DNA from: an uncultured Planctomycetaceae bacterium
GTDB taxonomy: Bacteria; Planctomycetota; Planctomycetia; Pirellulales; UBA1268
Reading direction: 5' to 3'
Assembly (NCBI GenBank): GCA_903831155.1
Contig: CAIKWU010000020.1
Coordinates: 1-38,320, forward strand
Length of the DNA stretch: 38,320 bases
Shown: piece by piece, positions 14,451 to 21,734 of the stretch
How positions within the stretch are numbered: the first letter of the stretch is position 1
Layout of the letters: every line of letters starts with the position of its first letter
Translations under genes and position numbers: made by a program
The notes under the pieces: model-generated
Databases searched by the model: none
What the model saw: the letters and a program-made list of their open reading frames with translations, nothing else
Told to the model about the DNA's origin: nothing

Positions 14451-15098
14451 TCAGCGGAGCGGCTTGGGCTGGGACGGCGTGGCCCCCGCGACGGCGGCGC
14501 CGTTGAGCATCCGCGCGATGTCCGGGGTGATGTCGACCTGCGGATCGTAGTAGACGATCGGCTTGGTGATGCTGCCGAGGATCCGGTTGCGATCGGCGGC
14601 GTCGACCGGGTCGCCATCGAACCGGTGCACCACCGCGATCCCGTTGTCGCGGGCGAACTGGCTCACGGCCCGCTCGATCTCGGTGTAGACCTGCAGGTAG
14701 ACCTTGGCCTCGCGATCCATGAAGTCCTTCTTCTGGAGCTGGGCAGTCACGCTGAAATCGCCCTGCGCCATGGCCACCTCGGCCTCGAGCTTCTTGTATT
14801 CCGGCGTGCCGACGTTGAAGCCCTTGAGCTGCTCCATCAGGCCGTTGATGCGGTCCCGCTCGGCCTTGAGGGCGTTCTCGGCCTGCATCACCTCGTCCTT
14901 CATCTTGTCCATCGCCTGCTTGAAGCGCGTGTGATTCTTGAAGATGTAGCCCACGTCGATCACGGCGACGTGGGTGGCCGGCGAGGCGGCCCGGGCTGCG
15001 GGCGCGGCGGCCGGAGCCGGAGCGGGAACCTGGGCGTGGGCGGCCTGCCCGAATGCCGCGGCCACCGCGAGTGCGAAGACTGCCAGATGCCTGTTCAC
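14451..15098 (-). CDS. OmpH/Skp family periplasmic chaperone
   Basis: The 215-residue protein starts at GTG 15096-15098, with AAGGAG seven bases upstream, giving the signal peptide VNRHLAVFALAVAAAFGQAA cut after AHA. An Ala/Pro-rich linker (25-43) leads to the OmpH domain: THVAVIDVGYIFKNHTRFKQ, then a long charged helical region (MKDEVMQAENALKAERDRIN onwards), ending with the strand segment RDNGIAVVHRFDG. Skp-like chaperones hold unfolded outer-membrane proteins in the periplasm. A C-terminal Ala/Pro tail follows ITPDIARMLNG. Its position before lpxC and lpxA is the common outer-membrane biogenesis context. An intrinsic terminator at 15242-15268 separates it from the M28 gene upstream. Confidence 0.9.
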   Translation of the reverse strand: MNRHLAVFALAVAAAFGQAAHAQVPAPAPAAAPAARAASPATHVAVIDVGYIFKNHTRFKQAMDKMKDEVMQAENALKAERDRINGLMEQLKGFNVGTPEYKKLEAEVAMAQGDFSVTAQLQKKDFMDREAKVYLQVYTEIERAVSQFARDNGIAVVHRFDGDPVDAADRNRILGSITKPIVYYDPQVDITPDIARMLNGAAVAGATPSQPKPLR

Positions 15099-15241
15099 GA
15101 ATGCTCTCCTTGCTTGCGGAACGTGGGCCGGACCTGTGGTGGCCGGCCCGCCGAGGCGGCCATCCGTGGCCGCCGGGAATGCCGACGCGGGCGGGATGAT
15201 GGCGACACACCCCCGCCAACTCAAGGGCAACTTCGCCGCGG

Positions 15242-15268
15242 AAAAAAAGCCGTTCTTGCGACGACGGC
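15242..15268 (-). terminator. Intrinsic terminator of the M28 peptidase gene
   Basis: On the minus strand GCCGT, a 10-base loop and ACGGC form a stem followed immediately by seven Ts (the A-run at 15242-15248). It lies about 60 bases past the M28 stop. A second perfect palindrome, CGTGGCGTGACGCCACG (15269-15285), directly precedes it. Confidence 0.7.
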
Positions 15269-15292
15269 CGTGGCGTGACGCCACGAGGGCCC

Positions 15293-15312
15293 GAACTCAG
15301 CGAGGGGCTGCC
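15293..15312 (+). repeat. Dispersed 20-base element, copy 3
   Basis: GAACTCAGCGAGGGGCTGCC matches the element at 1521-1540 at 17 of 20 positions and that at 23926-23945 at 18 of 20. Its right end forms a small stem with GGCAGC (15319-15324). It lies just past the M28 stop codon, in antisense orientation to that gene. Confidence 0.65.
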
Positions 15313-15325
15313 AGACGGGGCAGCG

Positions 15326-17221
15326 TCACTTTGGCGGGCCGAGCGTGACGTCGAGCGACACCTCGGCGCCGTCGCGTACCACCACGACGGGCACCGTCTC
15401 GCCTCCCTTGTGCTTGCGGAGGGCGCTGTCGAAGTCCTCGAGGTTCGCGATGGCGCTCGTGCCCACGCGGACGATGCGGTCCCCACCCTTCAGCCCGCCC
15501 TTGGCCGCGGGCGAATCCTTCGACACCCCGGAGATCGAGTAGCCGTTCCCAGGATTCCCGAAGTCGGGGATGCTGCCAAAGTAGGGGCGGTCGCCGCCGC
15601 GGGCGAAGGCGGGCGCCGCCACCTCGACGTAGGCCGGCCGGTCGGGACGACTGGCGAGGTCCCGGACGACGTCCGTCACGAGGTCGGCGAGCTTCTCCAT
15701 GCCGGCGACGTTGATCTTCTCGGCGGTGTCGCTCGGGCGGTGGTAGTCGCCGTGCGAGCCGGTGAACACGTGGAGCACCGGCACCTTCTTCGCGTAGAAG
15801 CTCGCATGATCGCTCGGCCCGAAGCCGCCGGGCTCCTTGGCGGCCGAGAGCCCGTGGGCGGACACCAGCCGGTCCACCAGCTCCTCGAGGCCGGTCCCCG
15901 TGCCCGTGCCGTGGACGATCACCTTGTCGTCCACGAGGCGGCCCACCATGTCGAGGTTCACCATCGCCACGGTGTCGGAGAGCGGGAGCACCGCGTTCGC
16001 CGCGTAGTGGCCGCTGCCGAGCAGGCCCCGCTCCTCGCCGGAGAAGGCGATGAACAGCACGCCCCGGGGATGGGGGCCCTCCGCCGCGAGCCTCCGCGCC
16101 ACCTCCACGAGCATCGCCGTGCCGCTGGCATTGTCGTCGGCGCCGTGGTGGATCGCCCGTTCCCCGGGGGCCGTGGAGTTCTCGCCGCCGTAGCCGAGGT
16201 GGTCATAGTGCGCGCCGAGGATCACGATCTCGCGGGCGTCGATGGCCGGCGAGTCGCCCGCGGCTGGGCGGCCCGCGCCCGGCAGAAAGGCGAGCACGTT
16301 GCGGGCCCGCGCCTCGCGACGGTCGATCGACACGCGGCCGCGGATCCGCCAGCCATCGAGCGCACGGCTGGCGGGCACCAGGCGGTCGTCGATGCCCTTC
16401 TGGATGTCGGCGAGCGCCGCGCCCGTCGCGGCCCGGACGATCTCGTCGATCGCCGACCGGCGGACGTGGAGCACCGGCATGGTCCGGGCCTTCGAGCCCT
16501 CGCCCGCCCGCGTGAAGGCCATCAGCGCGTCGCCGTCGGAGTCGGCGTCGTTGCAAAACACCACCGCACCGGCCTCGTGCTCCGACGCATTGGCGACCTT
16601 GCGGGCGAGCGCCGCGTGCTGCGACGCCTGATTGCCTTCGAAGACGCTGTGGGGATCGTCCTTCTGCGGCTCCTGTCGGAGCACGACGAGGGCCGCCCCC
16701 TTCGCCGCCGCGCCGAGCGGCGCGTAGTCGTCGTAGTTCTCCGGCGGCGCGGTGATTCCGTAGCCGGCGAACGCCAGGGGCAGGTCGAACTCACCGCCCC
16801 CGCCGGCGGCGAGCGGCGTGAAGTCGCGGCCGAGTTCGAGGGCCACTACCTGCGGTTCGCCGGTGGCGGTGGCCGGGCCGACCAGCTCGGCGACGTTGCC
16901 GGCTTCCGGGCCGAGGGTTGCCTCGAGCGTCATCTCGAACGGCTGGAACGGGCCGTCGCCGGCGACCCTCGTCTGGAGCCCGGGAACGGCGGCGAACTCG
17001 GCCGCGACCCAGTCGGCCGCCGCGTCGATGCCCGCGGTGCCCGGGCCCCGCCCCTCGCGTTCGGGGGCGGCGAGCCAGGCGACAGCCGCGGCGAGTCGCT
17101 CGGCCGGAGAACCCTCGTGAGACACCCGCCCGGCCGGCTCGCCGCGCGCGGCGGCGCCCCACAGCATGACCGCGACCACGGCGAACCGTGCCGGCCAACG
17201 ATCCCTCGCCCCGGACGCCAT
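15326..17221 (-). CDS. Secreted M28 family metallopeptidase with PA-like and PDZ domains
   Basis: The 631-residue protein begins at ATG 17219-17221 with a signal peptide (MASGARDRWPARFAVVAVML, then WGAAARG). A protease-associated-like insert is seen around YGITAPPENYDDYAPLGAAA and AGAVVFCNDADSDG. The M28 di-zinc domain follows: ILGAHYDHLG, HHGADDNASGTAMLVEVAR, FIAFSGEERGLLGS with the catalytic Glu, VNLDMVGR, and GSHGDYHRPSDT with the last His ligand. A C-terminal PDZ domain (GYSISGVSKDSPAAKGGLKG to VSLDVTLGPPK) probably binds peptide ends. The enzyme likely acts as an aminopeptidase outside the cytoplasm. A GAGGGG lies upstream of the start. The gene is transcribed alone and followed by an intrinsic terminator. 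Confidence 0.93.
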   Translation of the reverse strand: MASGARDRWPARFAVVAVMLWGAAARGEPAGRVSHEGSPAERLAAAVAWLAAPEREGRGPGTAGIDAAADWVAAEFAAVPGLQTRVAGDGPFQPFEMTLEATLGPEAGNVAELVGPATATGEPQVVALELGRDFTPLAAGGGGEFDLPLAFAGYGITAPPENYDDYAPLGAAAKGAALVVLRQEPQKDDPHSVFEGNQASQHAALARKVANASEHEAGAVVFCNDADSDGDALMAFTRAGEGSKARTMPVLHVRRSAIDEIVRAATGAALADIQKGIDDRLVPASRALDGWRIRGRVSIDRREARARNVLAFLPGAGRPAAGDSPAIDAREIVILGAHYDHLGYGGENSTAPGERAIHHGADDNASGTAMLVEVARRLAAEGPHPRGVLFIAFSGEERGLLGSGHYAANAVLPLSDTVAMVNLDMVGRLVDDKVIVHGTGTGTGLEELVDRLVSAHGLSAAKEPGGFGPSDHASFYAKKVPVLHVFTGSHGDYHRPSDTAEKINVAGMEKLADLVTDVVRDLASRPDRPAYVEVAAPAFARGGDRPYFGSIPDFGNPGNGYSISGVSKDSPAAKGGLKGGDRIVRVGTSAIANLEDFDSALRKHKGGETVPVVVVRDGAEVSLDVTLGPPK

Positions 17222-17380
17222 GCTTGCTGTCCCCTCGCGGTGTGTGACAAGGCCTCGGCCGCAGGCCGGCCGCCGAGATCATTCTACGCCCCGCCGCCGG
17301 ACCGCCGACCTCGCTTCCCGGCGCGGTGCGGGCGTGCGACAATCCGACCGGGTTTCCATCGCTCGCGAGCCATCCACACC

Positions 17381-19093
17381 GTGCCGTCGCTCTTCGTCAT
17401 CCAGGGCCGCAACCGCGGCGCCCGGTTCGACCTGCCCCCCAACGCGGCCGCCGTCAGCATCGGCCGCGAGGCGGGCAACATGATCCAGCTCGACGACCAC
17501 GAGATCTCGCGGCGGCACGCGGAGATCCGCCGGGTCGGCGACGCCCTCGTGGTGGGCGACCTGAAGAGCTCCAACGGCACGTGGGTGAACGACGTGCGGG
17601 TGGATCGGGCGGAGCTCGGCAGCGGCGACCGCGTGCGGGTCGGCCGCACGGTGTTCGTGTTCGCCCGCGACGGCGACGACCCGGCCGCCTTCGCCGCGGT
17701 CGACATTCTCCCCACCACGAGCACGGGAGACGGCTCGCGGATCGTTCGCACGATGCGGGAGGACGACTCGATCGTGCTCGCCGCCCCGGAGGAATCCCAG
17801 AACCGCTGGCTCGCCAAGGCCCGCAGCAATCTCCAGGTCATGTACCGCACGGCGCTCGCCGTGAGCCATACGCTCGACATCGACGAGCTCCTCGACCGCG
17901 TGCTGCAGCTGGTCTTCGAGTGGGTCGAGGCCGATCGCGGCTGCATCATGCTCCTCGACCCCGAGACCCGCGAGCCCCGGATCAAGGCACGCCGCGACCG
18001 CCGGGCCGGCGAGCCGGCCACGATGCAGATCAGCCGCACGATCCTCGACTACGTCCTCGACCGTCACGAGGGCGTGCTCACGAGCGACGCCCAGGACGAC
18101 GACCGCTTCGCGTCGGGCAACAGCGTGGTCAGGACGGGCGTCCGTGAGGCGATCTGCGTGCCCATGCGGGGCCGCTACGACACGGTCGGCGTGATCTACG
18201 TCGACACCACGGTGCCGCTGATCCAGGCCGCCGACGAGGGGCAACGGCGGTTCAGCGACGACCACCTCAAGCTGATGATCGCGATCGGCCACCAGGCAGC
18301 CCTGGCGATCGAGGACACCACCTACTACTCGGCGATGGTCCAGTCGGAGCGGCTGGCCGCGACGGGCCAGGCGATCGCCACGCTCTCGCACCACATCAAG
18401 AACATCCTCCAGGGCATCCGTGGCGGCAGCTACCTCGTGGAGATGGGACTCGACAACGACGACCTCGGTGTGCTCCGCAAGGGCTGGGACATCGTCCGCC
18501 GCAACCAGGACAAGATCTCGTCGCTGGTGATGGACATGCTCTCCTTCAGCAAGGAGCGGGAGCCGGACCCGGCCCCCTGCGACCTGGCGGCGGTGATCGA
18601 CGACATCGTGGAGACGGTGCAGCAGCGGGCGGACGAACTGGGGGCGACCGTGCACTGGCGGCCGCAGGCCGGCATGCCGCCCCTGCTCTTCGACGCCGCC
18701 GGCATCTCGCGGGCCATCCTCAACGTGGTCACCAATGCGCTCGACGCGGTGGAGGGACGCCCGCACTCGGTCGTCACGATCACGGCCGGGATCGATGATG
18801 ATTCGCAGGTGGCGCGGGTCACGGTCGCCGACAATGGCGCCGGCATGACGCCCGAGACGCTCGCCGCCATCTTCAATCTCTTCGTGTCGACGAAGGGCTC
18901 CAAGGGCACCGGGCTCGGCCTGACGGTGAGCCGGAAGATCCTTCGCGAGCATGGCGGCGACATCCACGCCTCCAGCCGGCTCGGCGAAGGGAGCACGTTC
19001 GTGCTCGAGTTCCCGCTCCGGGTGGCCGATGCGTCGAGTTCGCCGGTGGACCTCGACGGGCCGGGAACTCCCCCGCCGGGGCACGCCCCATGA
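17381..19093 (+). CDS. FHA-GAF sensor histidine kinase
   Basis: The 570-residue cytoplasmic kinase is given a GTG start at 17381 because the FHA domain begins at once (VPSLFVIQGRNRGARFDLPP). FHA motifs SIGREAGN, HEISRRHAEI and SSNGTWVND (residues 1-100) bind phosphothreonine peptides in known proteins. A GAF domain spans about 145-315 (DRVLQLVFEWVEADRGCIML, ICVPMRGRYDTVGVIYVDTT). The dimerisation helix has TLSHHIKNILQ with probable phosphoacceptor H337. ATPase motifs are NVVTNALDAV (N box), DNGAGMT (G1), FVSTKGSKGTGLGLTVSRKI (F/G2 boxes). No response regulator is adjacent. Its stop overlaps the glycosyltransferase ATG, so the two are co-translated. A -10-like GACAAT lies at 17338-17343. Confidence 0.93.
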   Translation: MPSLFVIQGRNRGARFDLPPNAAAVSIGREAGNMIQLDDHEISRRHAEIRRVGDALVVGDLKSSNGTWVNDVRVDRAELGSGDRVRVGRTVFVFARDGDDPAAFAAVDILPTTSTGDGSRIVRTMREDDSIVLAAPEESQNRWLAKARSNLQVMYRTALAVSHTLDIDELLDRVLQLVFEWVEADRGCIMLLDPETREPRIKARRDRRAGEPATMQISRTILDYVLDRHEGVLTSDAQDDDRFASGNSVVRTGVREAICVPMRGRYDTVGVIYVDTTVPLIQAADEGQRRFSDDHLKLMIAIGHQAALAIEDTTYYSAMVQSERLAATGQAIATLSHHIKNILQGIRGGSYLVEMGLDNDDLGVLRKGWDIVRRNQDKISSLVMDMLSFSKEREPDPAPCDLAAVIDDIVETVQQRADELGATVHWRPQAGMPPLLFDAAGISRAILNVVTNALDAVEGRPHSVVTITAGIDDDSQVARVTVADNGAGMTPETLAAIFNLFVSTKGSKGTGLGLTVSRKILREHGGDIHASSRLGEGSTFVLEFPLRVADASSSPVDLDGPGTPPPGHAP

Positions 19094-19977
19094 CGACCGC
19101 CGCCGGACGCGGGGCCACGGCCCCGATCTCGGCCGTCGTGATCACCCGCGACGCCGCGGCACGCCTCGCCGATGTCCTCGCGGCGGTCGCGTTCTGCGCC
19201 GAGCGACTCGTGCTCGACTCCGGCTCCACCGACGACACCGTCGCGGTCGCGCGGGCGGCGGGCGCCCGCGTGGAACATCAGCCGTTCCTCGGCTACGGCC
19301 CCCAGAAGCGACGGGCCGTCGAACTCGCGGCCCACGACTGGATCCTCTCGATCGACGCCGACGAGGTTCTCGACGCCGAGGCCCGGGCCGCCGTGCAGGC
19401 TGCCGACCTCTCCGATCCGGGAGCCTGCTATGCCTTCCGTCGCCGCACCTTCGTGGGCGGCCGCGAGGTCCGCCACGGCGCCTGGAGCGACGACCGCGTG
19501 CTCCGGCTGTTCCACCGGCGGACGGCGTCGTTCAAGCCGCTGTCGGTTCACGAGGAGGTGGAGTCGGCCCGGCCCCCGACGCTCCTCCCCGGGTCGCTCC
19601 TGCACTACAGCTACGCATCGTGCGCCGACGTGCTTGCCAGGTCGCTCCGCTACGCCCCCCTGAAGGCGGCGATCATGCGGGGCAAGCGGCAGAAGACGGG
19701 CGTCGCGACGATGCCGATCCGCGGCCTCACCGCCTTCCTCAAGAGCTATGTCCTCCGCGGCGGCTGGCGGGACGGTGCGGCGGGGTTCGTGGTCGCCCTG
19801 GCCCGCGTGATCGACTCCACGCTGCCCCGGGCGATGCTCCTCGAGAACGAGGCCCTGCCCGATGAAAGGCCGTCGGACGCGGCCGTTCAGCCCGCCGATC
19901 GGAGCGCCGCGAGCATCGCCTCGAGGTCCGCGGGCAGCGGCGCCGAGAGCGTCAGCCGCTCACCCGAGGCCGGGTGA
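19090..19977 (+). CDS. Glycosyltransferase family 2 (WaaE/KdtX-like)
   Basis: The 295-residue GT-A glycosyltransferase begins at ATG 19090, overlapping the kinase stop as ATGA. Motifs are ISAVVITRDAAARLADVLAA, LVLDSGSTDDTVAVARAAGA (43-50 is the DSGSTDDT nucleotide-sugar loop) and WILSIDADEVLDAEAR with the DxD-like IDADE (88-92). The layout GYGPQKRRAVELA and GAWSDDRVLRLF is typical of the WaaE/KdtX group, which adds glucose to the lipopolysaccharide inner core; that function is an inference. The last 30 codons overlap the convergent rluD-like gene and translate as a low-complexity Ser/Ala-rich tail, so the functional enzyme probably ends near residue 265. Confidence 0.88.
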   Translation: MTTAAGRGATAPISAVVITRDAAARLADVLAAVAFCAERLVLDSGSTDDTVAVARAAGARVEHQPFLGYGPQKRRAVELAAHDWILSIDADEVLDAEARAAVQAADLSDPGACYAFRRRTFVGGREVRHGAWSDDRVLRLFHRRTASFKPLSVHEEVESARPPTLLPGSLLHYSYASCADVLARSLRYAPLKAAIMRGKRQKTGVATMPIRGLTAFLKSYVLRGGWRDGAAGFVVALARVIDSTLPRAMLLENEALPDERPSDAAVQPADRSAASIASRSAGSGAESVSRSPEAG

Positions 19978-20987
19978 TCGATCTCCAGGCTGGCCGCGTG
20001 CAGGGCCTGCCGCGTGAGGATCGGCGGGCCGGCAGGCAGGCGGAGGAACGCGGGCTCGATCACGGTGCGGCCGCTGTAGAGGCCGTCGCCGAGCACCGGA
20101 CAGCCGATCGCGGCGAGGTGCACGCGGATCTGATGCGTGCGGCCCGTCTTCGGCGTCACGCGCACGAGGGCCCCGGCCCGATACCGCTCCAGCACCTCGT
20201 AGCGGGTCACGGCCTCGCGGCTCGTGGAATGGTCGCGGCGGACCGCCATCTTCTCCCGCTGGTAGGGATGGATGCCGATCGGCAGGTCGATCTCGTCGCG
20301 GTCGAGCCGCGGCGCCCCCTGCGTGATCGCCAGGTACGTCTTGGCGGTGGTTCGCTGCTCGAACTGTTTCGCGAGCGCGTGGTGCGCCTCCTCGGTCCGC
20401 GCCACCACGATCACGCCGCTCGTGTCGCGGTCGAGGCGGTGCACGATTCCGGGCCGCGCCGCCCCGCCGGCCGTCGACAGCCCGCCCCCCTCGCGCTCGA
20501 GATGCCACTTGAGCGCGCCGGCGAGCGTGCCTTTCCAGTTGCCCTTCGCCGGATGCACCACCATCCCCGCCGGTTTGTCGACCGCGGCCATCCACTCGTC
20601 GACGTGCAGAAAGACGAGCGGGATCTCCTCGGCGACGGGACCCTCGCGGGGCGGCGCCGGGACGGTGAACCGCACGACCGCGCCGGTGCGAAGTTTGAGC
20701 GAGGACCGCGCCGTCACGCCATCGACGCGGACGGCCCCGGCGTCGATCGCGCGGGCCAGGAAGGACCGGCTGCGATCGGGGAACGCCCGGTGCAGAAACA
20801 CGTCGAGCCGCTCCCCGGCGGCATCCGCATCGACCACGAAGCCCACCTCCGAGCCCGGCACGGGATCTGGCGCGGGATCCGGCACGGGACCCGGAGGGAC
20901 GGCCTCAGCCTCCGGCACCTGGCAGGAGCCGCTCGGCGGCACCTCCGGCAGGCGTGGCGGGATCGGGGGTGGGTTCGGGTTTGACAT
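19887..20987 (-). CDS. RluA/RluD family ribosomal pseudouridine synthase
   Basis: The 366-residue protein carries an S4 RNA-binding domain (ERLDVFLHRAFPDRSRSFLA, about 59-110) and a pseudouridine synthase domain with DKPAGMVVHPAKGN (137-150), PGIVHRLDRDTSGVIVVART (catalytic D186 in HRLD), AKTYLAITQG, and the C-terminal TPKTGRTHQIRVHLAAIG. It should modify uridines in 23S rRNA. The annotated ATG 20985-20987 gives a 45-residue Pro-rich leader and an 83-base overlap with the preceding TPR gene; a GTG inside this leader is a possible alternative start. Its 3' end overlaps the convergent glycosyltransferase gene by 91 bases. Confidence 0.92.
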   Translation of the reverse strand: MSNPNPPPIPPRLPEVPPSGSCQVPEAEAVPPGPVPDPAPDPVPGSEVGFVVDADAAGERLDVFLHRAFPDRSRSFLARAIDAGAVRVDGVTARSSLKLRTGAVVRFTVPAPPREGPVAEEIPLVFLHVDEWMAAVDKPAGMVVHPAKGNWKGTLAGALKWHLEREGGGLSTAGGAARPGIVHRLDRDTSGVIVVARTEEAHHALAKQFEQRTTAKTYLAITQGAPRLDRDEIDLPIGIHPYQREKMAVRRDHSTSREAVTRYEVLERYRAGALVRVTPKTGRTHQIRVHLAAIGCPVLGDGLYSGRTVIEPAFLRLPAGPPILTRQALHAASLEIDHPASGERLTLSAPLPADLEAMLAALRSAG

Positions 20988-21591
20988 CGTGGGCGTCGAA
21001 CCAATCGTACCAACCGGCCACCACGGGCCGGGCGATCGCCTTCGCCCGCTCCTCGGCCACGCTCCGCAGCGGGCCGTCGGCGTGCTCCGCGGCGAGGGTC
21101 TCGTAGCCCTGCCGGGCGAGGTCGAGTTGCCCGAGCGCCTCGCGGGCCTTCGCGAGCCCGAAGGCAGCCCGTTCCCCGGCCAGGTCGGCCGGACGCTGGG
21201 CGAGCACGCCGGCATACAGGTCGGCGGCCACCTGACACTGCTCGCGGCCGCGCTGCTTGTCGACGAACGCCATCCTGCATCCCTCCGCGAGGGCGCCGTC
21301 GGCGAGCAGGATCTGCGACCACGTGGCGGCGGGGGTGTTCGGATAGCGGCCCGACACGTCCCGGAGCTTCGCCACATCGCCGGCCGACAGCGCGGAGAGG
21401 CATGCATCCCACGAATCCGCCTTCTCAGAAGCCTGCTGCGACGAAAAGATCGTCCAGCCGGCGAACCCGACCAGCACCGCGCCGACGGCGGCGGCGATCG
21501 TGGCGAGGTGGGGGCGGATCCGATCGACGATCGACATCGTCGCCTGTGCGAGGTCGTTTCCCTCGATCTCGGCGCGGTCGGCGGGCTGCAT
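20905..21591 (-). CDS. Membrane-anchored tetratricopeptide (YfgM-like) protein
   Basis: The 228-residue protein has a cytoplasmic N-terminus of about 28 residues, one transmembrane helix (PHLATIAAAVGAVLVGFAGW, about 27-46) and an extracytoplasmic helical domain. The domain has TPR-like repeats: ATWSQILLADGALAEGCRMA, AADLYAGVLAQRPADLAGER and QLDLARQGYETLAAEHADGP. The topology matches YfgM-type proteins, which work with the SecYEG/PpiD translocon in E. coli; that role is only inferred here. The C-terminal end is Pro/Gly-rich and overlaps the start of the rluD-like gene by 83 bases, which suggests coupling. Confidence 0.8.
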   Translation of the reverse strand: MQPADRAEIEGNDLAQATMSIVDRIRPHLATIAAAVGAVLVGFAGWTIFSSQQASEKADSWDACLSALSAGDVAKLRDVSGRYPNTPAATWSQILLADGALAEGCRMAFVDKQRGREQCQVAADLYAGVLAQRPADLAGERAAFGLAKAREALGQLDLARQGYETLAAEHADGPLRSVAEERAKAIARPVVAGWYDWFDAHDVKPEPTPDPATPAGGAAERLLPGAGG

Positions 21592-21722
21592 CTCGGGAGT
21601 CTCCGGGGGCGGGCCCAGCGGGCAGGGGCGTCGCGGGCAGGTGGAAAAATAGAGACCCGCTCGCTCCTGGCGTCAAGATGATCGCCGGGTGGCCGCGGCA
21701 CCGCGGGCGATCGTGCATCTGC

Positions 21723-21728
21723 TAGATT
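21723..21728 (+). promoter_or_regulatory. Extended -10 candidate placing uvrD on a leaderless mRNA
   Basis: TAGATT is preceded by TGC at 21720-21722 (extended -10 form TGnTAGATT), only six bases before the ATG at 21735. Transcription would start about 6-7 bases after the hexamer, at or next to the A of the ATG. No Shine-Dalgarno sequence is present before the ATG, consistent with a leaderless message. No good -35 is visible. Confidence 0.35.
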
Positions 21729-21734
21729 CGCCAC

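Noticed and set aside
15275-17380. Extension of the histidine kinase frame far upstream
   Set aside because: The frame stays open but is antisense to the M28 peptidase; the FHA domain begins directly at GTG 17381.
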